Origin: Apiospora phragmitis
Lineage: Eukaryota > Ascomycota > Sordariomycetes > Amphisphaeriales > Apiosporaceae
NCBI GenBank assembly: GCA_038363925.1
Contig: JAQQWL010000011.1
Span: 2,542,001 to 2,606,000 of the forward strand
Length of the DNA stretch: 64,000 nucleotides
Reading direction: 5' to 3'
Below the pieces are notes generated by a model that searched no databases, was not told the DNA's origin, and saw only the letters and a program-made list of their open reading frames with translations. Both the position numbers and the translations under genes were made by a program. Shown here in pieces: positions 1-13,037 of this stretch (its first letter is position 1; each line of letters opens with the position of its first letter).

Positions 1-3000
1 CGTTGTAATGAACGACTCTGCCGTGGAAGCTCTTGCGGGAGCTGTCATGGGCGTTGCTGTTGCAAACACGCTGCTGCATGACAATGATGATCAAGCGCAA
101 ACTGCCCAAAACAACATTCCTGAGAGCCCATCAGTCAAAGCCTCGGCTGATACTGGTGCGGAACACTTCGGATCAGTGGAGCAACCACAGCAGCAAGAAG
201 TTCCTACACAACTTGATGCCCCTGCGGACACGAATATCAGCAGCCCTAAGAAATCCAAGAAGAAGAAGAAGGGAAAGAAGAATACTTCTCTAGAGCCCGA
301 GGCTCTCCCATCTTCTGCTGTGGAAGATGCTCCGCCGATAGAAGATGCTCCTGCACAGACCCAAGAAGACGACAGCCCCAGAGGAGGCTTGGGTGTTGAA
401 GGTACTTCGACTGAGGCTGCTCAGCCGGCCATCGAAGCTCAAGCTGACGGTGGTGGAGCTCAAAATGCCAATACAGACCAGCCACTCGGCGGCGAATATG
501 AATCTCGGATCGGCACTAAAACTCCGTTCGTTGGAACTGAGTCAACTGTCATTGAAGCTCCCTCTGCTACGGAAGATCAACCTGTTAACGATGGAGCTGA
601 AACTGCCATTATAGGCCGGTCAGTCGGTGACGAAGTTCGGGCTATCGATGAAACTCAACCTGTTGATGTTGAGCCACCTTCTGTTGAAGCCCAGTCCATC
701 ATTGAAGCTCAACCTGCCACTGAAGCTTTGTCTGTTATTGAAGCGGAGTCAGTCTTGGATACTCAGCCACCTCAAAACGACACAGTACCTGTCATATCTC
801 CCAAGAGGAACAAGAAAAGAAGAATAGGAAGTCTGTCATCTTGGACGCTGGGCCTGAGACTCTTGCCGAGCCCGAGCAAGCAGGACCTAGCAAGAATGAG
901 AGCGAGGACACCTCTGTTTTGATGCCCGAAGGCAAGTCTACAATCCAAAGTGAAGTCCTCTCACCATTCGAGACTCCAGCCGAGGATCTCAAACCCAGCG
1001 CCGATTTGGAATCTGTCCCAGTTCCAGTCGCTGTGCACGATTCACAAACCACCATTCCGATGGAAGATGCTAGTGGTGATAGGGAGATTTCCGCCTCAAC
1101 GGAGCTTGGCGAAAATCTACCTATCAATAGCCAACGCGATCCTCAGCCAACATCACTATCTGATGGAAATGAGAAGTTGGTCAGTCAGACTGGAGAGCTG
1201 CCTCAGGTTACCGACACTCGAGATGTTCCTTCCACAAGCGATTCTACTTTACAACAATTAGAATTTCGAAGTTCGATTGGCCCCGCAGAAACTGAGCCAT
1301 CTACTACTTCACCTTCTAACAAGACCAAGAAGAAGAAGAGCCGCAAATCTTTGGTATTGGAGTCCAGCAGAGAAATGATCGCTCCCGAGATGCAAACTCC
1401 CGTAATCAACGAACCAATCACCACTGTTGAAGGGACTGTTCCAGCCAAGACCATGGACCAAGACATTTCGACACCAGACTTTGTTGATGCATTGTCAACC
1501 CCACCTGTGGAAAGCACTCGGACCAAATCAAGCGAACAGGATACCTTGACTCCCGACTTTACTGATGCACCATCATCTTTGGCCATGGACACTTCAGTGG
1601 TTGACATGGCTGAGCGAGATAGCGCAGCTCAGGTAGCACCTGTGGAGGCTCCGACTACCAAAGACACTGAAGCCACGGCCCCTCCACCGTCTGCTGAAGG
1701 AGAAAAGCCCAAGGAAAGGGAAGCCGAGCTCACATCCGCGGCTGAACCTATCACTCTCACAATTGAAGACAAAGCTAAGGAAGAAGAGAGCCAGCTTACG
1801 CCTGCAGTCTTAGACGCTCCTTCGCCCGAGTCCAAGAAGAGCAAGAAGAAGAAAAAGGCCAAGAAATCTTCAGCATCGCAACCAGAGGAGTCTATGTCAA
1901 CATCAACACAAGAGACGTCCGACCTCGGCATGAGCATACCATCAGTTGCTTCAGCTACAAATAATACGACTGAACCTAGCCTCACAAGTCCGTCACAGGA
2001 CAAATCAACAATACTGGCTGGATTGGATGATGCCGAAGAGAGGCGGCTGGACGAGGCATCAACGGACGTCGGTGCCCAGCCCGTCATCGTAGTTCCACAG
2101 ACAACCAATGACCAGGCTCTGCCTGATGAGCTGATCGCTCAACCATTGGCTCAAGAAGCACAAGCCGCAACTGAGCAAGGACTACCTGATGAGCCTGTGC
2201 CCACAGGTAAAGAGACTGAGCCCATTGGTACACCAATACAAGATTTGGTTCCCACCACGCCACGAGACGTAACGGAGGTCACAAGATCTGCCACGCCAGC
2301 AGACGAGTCCGCTGAAGTAGCACGCAGAGATGTGGTTGATCAGCAAAACAAGGAACCGACCACATTTGAACCGCAACCTACCCACATGGAAGTCATGGAC
2401 GAGACGCCAGCTGAAGATCTTTCCAAGGAGCAGACCACAATCAATTCGCAGCCACTGCCAGTGGATGTTGCAGAGAAGGCACCGGCCGACCAAGAACCGC
2501 AGGAGCAGGCCACAATCGAACTGCAGCCAGCAAAAGTAGAGGCCGTAGAGAAGGAACCTGCCGACCAGCATCTTCAGGAGCAGACCACCGTCGAGCCACA
2601 GCATGTTGTCGGCGAAATCTCTATGGAAGAACCAGGTCCTGAAGTTGTGGTTCCAACCAAGAGCAAGAAAAAGGATAAGAAGTCACAGTCTACAATAGAA
2701 CCTGCATCTGATTCTCTTGTCCCTTCAATTAATGAGCCTCTACAAGAAGCCGCAATGACGGATGCTCCCATTCAGCCGCAGCCTGACGGGACTACTCGTT
2801 CAGCAGCCTTGCCATCAGCGGATGTGCCAAGACCTGACGACGCTAGACAGGCAGAATCAATTCCTCTCGGAGAATCCGTCCCGGTGACGGCCGTACCGAC
2901 TTCTGATACTCGCCAATCAGCATCAGAACCCGAATACTTACCTTCCGCTCCGGGTGTACACTTACGCCATATGGAATCTGAGGTGGGCGCCCCACGTGAG

Positions 3001-6000
3001 GAGATCTACTTCCCTTCTGCGCTATCAATGCTTCCAGCGGTCAGTGCTTTGCAGGGGCACACGATCCCAGCCCAAGCAGAGACCAGGAGTTCGGAGCAAC
3101 AAGGGCCACCCTCCGAATCGCAAGAGGGTACAAAGAACGTGCCAGAAGAGCCTCATACTCATAGCTGGGCTGAAGTCTCGGTTCGCCGGGGTGAACCTGG
3201 AGAACTGGGCACCAAAGCATTGCGAACCACCCCCGCGCCTGTGCACACCGCGACGGGGTTGGATGGGCCGGATCTGAGCAAGGACAAATCACCGGAGCCT
3301 ACAGTTGCAGAGGATGTGGAGGGAGCTCCATCCCAGCCCAGAACCCAGCCCGATCTTTTCAGCGGTGAGGAGGAGCTCCAGCGCGACCCTGGTCGTCTTG
3401 GTCTAGCCGACCCACCACAGGACCCACTTCCCAGAGCAGACCCTGTCGACCCCGTACGCGACATTGGAGACTTGCCAGCCCAACCACCTATGGCGGTGGG
3501 CGAGAATGATGCGCCTGCAGGTGATATCACCGACCCATTCAGCACCCCATCCACTCAAGATGGCCCCAAAATTTCCATCGACATATCCGATTTGCAAGAA
3601 GAAAGTGGTGGCTCCAAGAAGGGCAAGAAGAACAAGAAGAAGAAACGGCAAAGCGTAACCGAGTCTTTGGATCCTGAGCCGGAAGCCCCATCTAGTACAA
3701 TTGATCCTGTGGAGGAGCCTCTGTCTCAGACCTTCCCGTCGATAGAGCAACCAATTGAACCCATTGCGGCCACGCAGGAGCCATCGTCTTATATCGAGGA
3801 CCAGCCAGTGGAACGCCAAGACACCGTGGACACCGACGGTGCTGCATCAATGGCCAAGAAGGCTAAGAAGTCCCAGAAGGGATCACAGGTCTTAGATGAT
3901 CTTGGTGAGACAGCCCTTACTGTGGAAGAGCCCGTGTCCGAAAGCGCCAAAGATGACGCTGTCGCCATACCACAAGATGTCGCTTCTGAATCGACACCAG
4001 CACCTATAAGCGGCGCAGACGAAGCCCAGCCTGAAGAAGAATGGGCGCCAGTCAAAAAGTCAAAGGACAAGAAGAAGAACGCATCTTCCGTCGCGCTTGA
4101 TACAGAAGTGCCACCAGAGTCCACAGGGGTAGTGGAAGACCCGCTGTTAGAGCCGGTCGCATCAACCGAGCCACCGGTGACTGTGGATGAACAGGCTATC
4201 AGGGAGGAAACTAGTTCTAAAGAGGTCGCTGCTGATGATGAATGGTTTACGACCCCGTCCAAGAAATCGAAGAAGAAGAAGAAGGGCCAGGCCAGCCTTT
4301 CAGACGAGGTTGAAGACAAGTCTGCCGACGTCGCGCTTGAGCCAACACCAGAGGAGACATCAGAGCAGTTATCGATACCAGCGCCAGAAACAGCAATAGA
4401 ACCAACTCCAGAGGCTGAAGTGCCTCCGCCATCCGAAGAGGTGACCAACCCTGAAGGCGACGGAGATGCTGGTCTTGCCACGCCTAAGAAGACCAAGAAA
4501 GACAAGAAAAAGCGCAAGAGCGTTACCTTTGCCGATTCTGCAGAGGAGCAACCCATGGTGTCTCTCGAGAAGGCGCAAGATGATGTTGGAACCTCAGGTC
4601 CGACAGACGAGCTTGCACCAATAGACTCGGAAGTCAATCCTGAGCCGGTGGTACTGTCAGACGTACCAACCGGCGAGTCTTCAAGCGGTGGCACTTTCGC
4701 AAGAAAGGATGAACAAGCTCAGAGCGTTCCTTCGTCAGAACCTCTTGAAGTACGGAACTCAAGGTCTGACGAGACGACAAGCCAGACTGCTACTAGCCGG
4801 GACGTCTCTGCTGTTTCTGCCGACGAGGAATTTCCCGCGGTGACCAAGAAGAGCAAAAAGGACAAGAAGAAGGCCAAGAAAAAGAGCCAAGAGCAGGAAT
4901 TGGACATCATGGCACCGGAGATCTCCACGCCTCTCGAGGAGACTGTCGCAACTACCGACCAACCTGTGGAAACACCGCGGAATATCGACAACAGCTCTGA
5001 CCCCATCCGGGACGAGTTAATACCAGAGCAGGCGATTACCGAGACCACAGTGGTGGATGAGCCAGAGCAAGTTAATACCGAGGAGCCGATAGTTGAGGCT
5101 CCCTCTGAACGCCCACACTCGCCTTCTGCTACCCTAGAAGCGGTGAACAAGTCAAGCACAGAGACGAGGGATTTGCATAATCAGGACAAATCAGATATCG
5201 AGCAGCCCCTTGGACAACCAACAGATACGCTTGCTGAGCAACCGGCAGAGCACTCCATTGAGCAGCTGGCAGAGCAACCTGTTCAAACTCATGATGATGA
5301 ATTTGCAGTTGTACCTACGAAGAAATCGAAGAAGGATAAGACGAAAAAGAAAGGCAGCCAGACACAGCTATCGGATCCTTCTTCCGTAGAGACGCCAACT
5401 GAACAGCAGTCTTTTTTAGCCCCTGGCCAGCCTTCCGAGAAGGAGCCATCAACCACTGAACCTTTTGTCACGGAGGATATTGCGGGACCTAGCGAGGAGC
5501 AACCGGTGGAGGAACATAACAACAAGGATGGAACCATTGTCGCCGATAAGTCGACTCTCAAGGCTGGCCTAGAAACCAGCGAAGTTGCTCACCAAGCTTC
5601 ATCGACACTGGCCGAGCCGGCAAGTGTTGGTAGCCACACAACAGCAGTGCCAGATTTGCAATCGGCTTCCGAATACCAAGCAAAGGAAGATGCATTGCAG
5701 CAAGACAAACCTTTACCAGGACAAACCAATACACTGGACACTGCTGCGGAGGACGAGTGGGGGATCAATAGCCCTGCGAAGTCGAAGAAAGAAAAAAAGA
5801 AGAAAAAACAGCAGACTAGCTCATGGGAGGATGACCTTGGAGAGTTACCAACGCCTTCCGAGACAACTCCTCAGCAGATTGACAAGGTAGTTGTTACCAC
5901 GGCCCCCTCAGAAAAACAGAAAGAGGCTGATATCCTTTCTACCGATGAGAAGAAGGACGAGTCTCTCAGAGAACAGGCTGCGGGTACCCCACTAGGCAGG

Positions 6001-9000
6001 CCAAAGGAGGAGATTCTGGAAGACTTTGCAGCTGTCAAGAAGTCTAAGAAGGACAAAAAGACAAAAAATCAGACCAGTCCCTTGGAGGATGAGGCTCCGC
6101 AAGAAACGGTGCCTGGAACCTCCGAGCCAGCCTCTACCAAAGCCGAGGAATCTGCTACCCAACCCTCTGCGAGATTTCCTGGGGAATCAGAGTTGAGCGA
6201 AGCCATCCAAGCAACCACAACGTCAGAGGCGACAGCCGACAAAGAGGCTGAGTCGAAACAAACACTGGATACAGCCTTGCCCGCTGAATCAAAGATCAAT
6301 GAGAAAACTGGAGATGCTTTCCCCGAATACACTTCGAGCAAGAAGTCTAAGAAGGACAAAAAGAAGAAGCGGGATGCTCAACTTCAAGATGACCCGGAAT
6401 ATGTACCCATCACGCCAATAGAAGAGTCTGCACCCACACAGGATCCGAATGACGCACCTCTTGCCACAGACGAAGCTGTAGCCGAGGCAGCGGTCTCTGA
6501 GGAAGACCCTAAGGAAATTGCCGTTGAGAAATCTCCCAAGGAAGACGATGTCAAAAGCTCACCAGAGGATCTCATTGCCGACGAAAACTTGTCTGCCACC
6601 GACGGCCCCAACCCGGACACCGAATTTCCCGAGTCCGCGGCATTCAAGAAATCGGAAAAAGACGAGAAGACCTCGCGGGAAGAAGATGTGCAGGAGTCGT
6701 TACCTTCTTCGCCGCCGACAGTTCAGGAGCAACCAACTGCTCAGGCTCAGGAGCCTGTGGATGGACCGATCCACTCAGAAGGATTCTTCAAAGAGCCCAT
6801 GTCTGAAGAGTCTTTGAAAGAACAGGAGCTTGTCGATCAACCGAAAGAATTAGAACGCAGTCTGGGAGATCAAACCAGCGGGCGTCCTGAAGATGATTTG
6901 CCAGCGCCAGAGCAAGCTCCAGCCGCCGACCCTGCAACGAAGTTACCTGACGATGTTAAGGTTAACGACACGATGACTTCTGAACTACCCATTCGCGTTA
7001 CCTCGAGAGAAGCACAGAACCCGGTCTTTGCTGCAACTCCGGATGAGCCCGCAAGTGCTTCTCACCAACCGCAAAGCCAGGAGAACGCAATTGAGGTCAC
7101 AGAACGCGAGCTACTGTCGGAGATGCCTAACGAGCAACCTGTTGATGCCGAGACTTCGATTCCCAAAGACGATGAGGATGATCTGTTTCCCGTCACTAAA
7201 AAGAAGTCGAAGAAAGACAAGAAAAAGAAGGGTAAGGCTGGTATCATGACCGAGTCCGAACCGACCTCTGACATCCAAACTCCGTCCATGCAAGAGGAGG
7301 AGCTGCGCAACCAGAGTGAGCAACAGGTCTCATCTGAGGACTTGCCAATTGATGTTCGTACAGCCGTCACCGAGGATGCTCCCATCGCGGAACAGCACAG
7401 CATGCCTCAAGACTTTGGTATCACTCCACAGATCGAGGCCATTGGACAGCCAGCGTCTGGTATGCTCGCTGAGGACGAATGGGCCGATTCTTTCACTGCC
7501 AAGAAGACCAAGAAAGACAAGAAGAAAAAGGGCAAAACCAGTGTCCAGCTTGAACCGGAACCATCACCTGAGAGTCAAGTAACATCGATTCAGGCGCCTC
7601 GAAATTCTGGGGACGCCCTAACGGAAGTCACAGAGCCTATGCAAACTGACACCGTAGACGTGGCAATGGAAGAACCTATCCCCAGTGAAGAGCTGCCCGT
7701 GACCCCGGCCGCAGCTGAATGGGCTGATAATGGAACCACCAAAAACGACACCGCAATTTTGGAACCAGAGACTGCCTCCGGGGAACAGATGTCAGGTATC
7801 CAGCACTCCCTAGCTACCAAGGACACTATCGCCAACGATGACACAGCCAAGGCTTTACTTCCTGAACCCGCCACAGACGAGCTGATCCCAACTGAGCCTG
7901 CTCCTGCCGAGTCTATCGCCGGCGAGCCCGCTGGCAGCGAATGGGCGGCTACAACAAGCAAGAAAGGGAAAAAGGACAAGAAGCGCAAATCCAGTATTCT
8001 TCCGGGAGACGGAGCCAGACCCCGTTCCCGAAATGCATACATCATTAGAAGAACCTGGCTCTCTCAGCGTTGAAAAGGAAGAAACCGTTTCCCGAGGCGT
8101 ACCGACTGAACTTGTGATGATTGACCAACCCCATACGGATGCCCCTACTTCAACTGAGCCTGCATCTACTCAGCCTACTTTGACTAAGGCTGAAACAGCA
8201 ACCCCAACCCCGGCCACGCCAAAAAGAGCAACAGCCGAGCATCAACAAGTTTCGGGCCCAGTAGATGTTGACTTGTCGCCTGCTCAATTGAGCAGCCACA
8301 TTGATCATGAACCGCCATTTGACCAATCCACGCAGCCCGGCAAGAAGGTCAGAATGCAATCTTTCCTGGATGATGCTGTCATCCCTGAATCCATTTCTGC
8401 CACGCATGAGTCTACGACTTCACATCTGGAAGATCCTGCGCAGGAAGACGGCGCTTCTTCAGTCTCCAACGTTGTCCTCGATGATAAGTTTCAGGGTCGA
8501 GAAGTTCCACAACCGGACTCCTTGGCTCGAGAGATTGCAGCTTTGTACTTTGACCAGCCCGTATCTAGCGAGAAGTCTTGGGCCCGCGGCTATGACATGC
8601 CAAACTTGGATATGAAGCACAACACAGCCCCAGTATTGACACCCCAGAGGGACTTAGCTGTCTCCTATTTTGAGAAGGGGCCTGGAACAGACAAAAGTCT
8701 GCACAAAATAATCGAGACACTTCAACAGAGGACGCCCACAGAGGAACAGACGAATTGGAGGCTTTGCTAGCTGCCAGTGCATTGGCTGGAGGGGCAGAAA
8801 AGATGGCAGAGCAGTTTTGGTCATCGAAGAAGACGAAGGGGAAGAAGAAGACAAAAATCACCGACAAGACAACATCACAGGAGGACATTCACAATCCGGA
8901 CATGATTGCTGCCAACGCTGAAGAAAAAGCGGACAACAAAACAGCACCCAGTCTCCCGAGACACGTTGAAGACGCCACATCAGACTCACCTGAAAGTCCT

Positions 9001-11761
9001 ATTGCCGGCCGTGGACAAAAGACAGGCTCCGTTCCCGACAGAAGCTTCCTTAGCAAAGAATTGATGCAAGAATTGAGGAGTATCAGGATTCCCAAAACTC
9101 GGAGCTTATCAGGGACATAGAAGAACTCGATACTTCAGAACCTCAAGTCCAGCCAGACAACGACGCAAATTACCAATCGCTAGGGCCAACGTCTAGCCAC
9201 GATATGGCGGATTTTGGTCGTATATCAGCCATGTCCAGCCGCAGTCTGCCGCCTGTGGAGGAAGAGACGCATGAAGAGTTGGAGGACGAGATAGGCCATC
9301 TACCGCGACCAGGGCATGCGTTGCGCACTCCTGAAATCAACCGTGATAGTGGATTCATGACAGACTCTCCCAAACCGATGGGGCACGGCCAATTCGAAGA
9401 CGCCACTCGGCGCGACAGTGGTGTCCATTTACGGGATTCGGCCGACAATACTACTGCTGCAAGGAGACGTGAAGGGCGTTCGACTCTGGACGAGGGGGCC
9501 CGGCTATCTTGGGCTTCTACAGACTCCAAGGGTACACACAAGTCGGAAGAACGACGACTTAAGAAGTCGCCGCTGGGAGATGATGTGCCCCGCCTTAGCC
9601 AATATTCGGTACGCAGTGGATCAGATCGCCTCCTTCCGATCAATCGGACACGCTGGACCCCAGAAAGCCCCGGACGCCCGGGCCAGTGAATCGGACGCCA
9701 TCGCCAGGGTACCAGCAGCGAAGCGTATCCGACAACGTGCGCCATTTCGAAAACACAGCACAAGCACAGGGCGAGCAAGAAGCGCGGCTACAGGCGAGGC
9801 GGTCGGCCTCGAACACCAGCATCTCTCGACTGCGCACACCACGCACACCCGAGCCTCTGAAGTTGCAGTTGCGGCCTGACAGCCCAGGCATCCGAAGTCT
9901 CCACTCTTCAGGCGCCAATACGCCGCCGCTAAGGCGGGTGGAACGAATGAGCGGTGACCTCCGATCTCTTGGCCAACACGGCAGCCACTCCAGCCTCCAC
10001 TCACTCGCCAGGAAAGGCCAAGCTGAGCCCGACTTGTCCACAAACACCCCAGCCCATGGATCCAACAAAACTGCTGCTGCTACCGATCATCATCGAGCGG
10101 CCCAAAATACAACCCCAGTGGCCAACGAAGGCCGTGTCCGTGCCTCGAGGGACATGGCCGAAATCTACGTGAGTTGAGTCCCCAGCCCTAATTGTTCATT
10201 GTTGCTTTTGTTTTGTTTAATGTGGGGTGCTAACCTTCTTTCCTCACCGTAGGATGGCATGGGTGAAGGCCGCATCGGTTCACCACGGTCACCAACTCGA
10301 CCCCACAGCATGCGTCGCCGACAGAGCATGCAGGTCCTGGAGCTCGAATCCAGGGTCGAGCAATTGATTGCCGAAAATCGCGCACTCGCCGAAGCCCGCC
10401 TCTATGCTGAGTCCCATGGCAACCAACGCGCTGCCGTCACCGTCACGGAGAGAGACGCCGAGATTGAACAGTTGAGGAATGCCCTCGATGGCCTGAGGAG
10501 GGAAGTCCAGCGATTGACCGAAGTGAACACGGGCTTGAATAGTGCCAATGCACAACTTGCTACTCAGCACAACGACCGATACAGCAGGCTCGAGTCCCAA
10601 CACAGTTCCGCCGCGCAAGAGCTGGAGCAAGTCCGCGGACAATACGACCAGACGCTGCGCGAGAAGGATGCCGAGATTCAGAACCTGATCCAGCAGCTCG
10701 AGGCGACCAAGCAACAAGTCCGACAACTGCAACAGCAAATTCTGGCTACCAAGCCCGCAGATGCCGATTTCCTCAGGCTCAAGGACGAAGACCATTTTGA
10801 TCACCGTTGCCAGCAGCTGTGCGCCCACGTTCAGCAATGGGTGCTCCGTTTCTCCAAATTCTCCGACATGCGCGCTTGCCGTTTGACAAGTGAGATCAAC
10901 GACGAAAAGATCATCGACAGGCTTGACAACTCGATGCTAGACGGCACCGATGTCGATGAGTACCTGAGCGACCGAGTCCGGCGTCGCGACGTCTTCATGT
11001 CCATGACGATGAACATGATCTGGGAATTCGTATTTACACGATACCTTTTCGGCATGGATCGCGAGCAGCGACAGAAACTCAAATCGCTTGAGAAACTGCT
11101 CTCAGACGTCGGCCCGCCGCAGGCTGTACGTCAATGGCGCGCCGTGACGCTTACTTTACTGTCGAAACGGCCAGCCTTTGGCAACCAGCGCATCGACGAC
11201 ACCGAGGCCGTCGTACAAGCCATCCTCCAAACGCTTTCCATGATTCTACCGCCTCCTTCCAACTTGGAGGACCAGATTCAATCACAGCTCCGCCGCGTCA
11301 TGCGCGAAGCTGTTGACCTGTCCATTGAAATGCGCACCCAACGGGCTGAATACATGATGCTGCCACCGCTGCAGCCTCAATACGACGCCAGTGGTGACAT
11401 TGCTGACACGGTCACTTTCAATGCAGCGCTCATGAACGAGCGATCAGGAAGCTCCACCTCGAATGAGGAGTTCGAGACACAGGGCGCTCTCGTTCGCTCT
11501 GTCCTATTCCCTCTGGTAGTTAAGAAGGGAGACGATAATGGGGTGGGTGATGATGAGATCGTCATCTTCCCAGCCCAAGTTCTTGTTGCCAAACCAAGGC
11601 AACCAGCAGCCCGCATGGTAACGCCCTCATCTGAGAACGGCGGTGTACCATTATCCCGGGGGGCCACCCCCTTGTCACGGAAGACTACCCCTTCAGTGAT
11701 TTCCAAGAGCGTTGCAAGTCTACCCTTGTCGCCACGCCGCTCACCCGCTGGCTCGCGATAG
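1..11761 (+). CDS. Giant Lys-block repeat protein, leashin/involucrin-repeat type (5' end outside window, frame-broken)
   Basis: The reading frame is open at the left edge and ends at TAG 11759-11761, giving about 3,890 visible residues. Most of the protein is disordered and rich in E, P, T, S, A and D. It carries about 20 basic blocks of the type KKSKKDKKKK, often preceded by a DEW or DEF motif. The last 500 residues differ: an Arg-rich stretch, then a long coiled coil (about 10310-10760), then a helical domain with the motifs DHRCQQLC and MIWEFVFTRYLFG. One intron, 10169-10252 (GTGAGT, branch GCTAAC, TAG), joins IY to DGMGE in phase 0. Proteins of this layout are annotated in fungi as involucrin-repeat proteins; leashin, which tethers Woronin bodies at septa, is the best-known relative. 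I infer a tether or scaffold role. The frame changes near 815, 8004, 8704, 9068 and 9668 without plausible introns; see findings. The family call is from memory of the architecture. Confidence 0.65.
241..8860 (+). repeat. Dispersed Lys-rich protein repeat blocks (about 20 copies)
   Basis: AAG/AAA-rich blocks encoding variants of KKSKKDKKKK recur roughly every 150-600 bp, for example near 246, 805, 1320, 1834, 2660, 3615, 4054, 4260, 4486, 4846, 5320, 5780, 6038, 6340, 7198, 7500, 7960 and 8827. The spacers share composition but little sequence. The block near 6646 is degenerate (KKSEKDEKTS). Such purine runs are prone to indels in sequencing and in replication. Confidence 0.85.
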
Positions 11762-12431
11762 GAGTTTGTCGAAGTGTTGGTTCTACAAAAAGAAAAACGG
11801 ATCGGTAGGGGGGGAGAGGGACCTTGGCTGATATGAAGCATACGGAATTCCCACTATTTCATTTCTCTGTTTTTCATTTTGCTTAATAGTGTGCAAAAAG
11901 TTCCGTTATGATATCCGGATCTGGAGTTTGGGTGGTATGGTTTGGCTTCATGAAATTTCTCACCTCTCTCACACATAAGGGACTATTGCTGTTCCCTTTT
12001 CTCTTTTCTAATGTACACTTAATGAGCTACGAAACGAATTTCATTGAATTGACTTGAATTTTTTACGTATTGAAATTGGGCCCAGTTGTTCGCGAATATA
12101 GAGCATCCATCAGCGTACACGTTTTCTTTTTGACATTGCCTGCTTCTAATGAATGCCACCGTAGCCAAGAATGTAATAATGGTATATTAACGAAGACCGT
12201 GAACCAGCATTCTATACCTCTATTAAGGACCTCGCCTGTTTTCCGTCAAGGTATTTGTCTTCAGACCTCCCAAGTCAAAAGGTTATCCGTCCAGCACCGC
12301 CCTTCCCCCAAACCCCCTTCTACCGTCCTAGGCACTCATTTCCCTCCATACATATCAAATCAAAACGACGCCCTTGAGAGCCCCAAGGGCCTATACTGTG
12401 ACTCACGTCTCACCAACGCAATGATTCACCC
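11762..12431. other. Convergent intergenic region
   Basis: About 670 bp lie between two genes that end towards each other. The sequence is AT-rich just after the repeat-protein stop, as expected for 3' UTRs and poly(A) signals. The open frame on the + strand here is antisense to the last exon of the C6 regulator and shows no recognisable product. I see no other gene. Confidence 0.6.
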
Positions 12432-13005
12432 TTACTGCATCACGGGCGCTTCGGCTCCGCCTCCACTATCAATCAATCCCATCCAGAGCAATGAGTTTGG
12501 GTCATTATACCCCTGGATGCTGAACGCGCCCGTGTGGGGATCCTGGGGAAACAGCATCGTCATGGTATCCTGCAAAGATCCGAGTCAGTCAGGTATTCTC
12601 TAGTACGACTTACTCAGGGAGAGGGCTATGCTAGCTCTGCTTACCCAGTCGATAGTATCCATAATACTACCCCCAACGGTAGTGGTTGGCAATGCTGTTC
12701 CGGCTAGTGGCCCAGCAGTAGCAGCCGCTGCATGGCTTCCCTCGACGCCGCCCATCGCGTTCAGGTGACCCACCACGCTCGAGGTGTCGCTGCTTCCAGG
12801 GCTGTCGTGGTTCGGCGGGAAACTGTAAAGGACCTGCCCGTCCGAGACACCTGCGAATTCCATGGGTGGCTGCGGTGGAGGCGGTGGCGGTTGACGTTGT
12901 AATGGAACGGAATGATGTGATTGGGGTACTGGCGGTGTATGGCGATCTGGCTCCGTCTTCGGTCCGTTGCTGCTGTGTAGGAATAGTGATGACGACGACG
13001 GCGCA

Positions 13006-13037
<32 letters not shown>

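Noticed and set aside
1203..4694. Long - strand frames opposite the repeat protein
   Set aside because: Low-complexity shadows of the AAG-rich coding strand (Phe/Leu/Ser-rich).
241..8860. CRISPR or DNA satellite explanation for the spaced repeats
   Set aside because: Spacing varies, repeats are conserved at protein not DNA level, and they sit in one reading frame.
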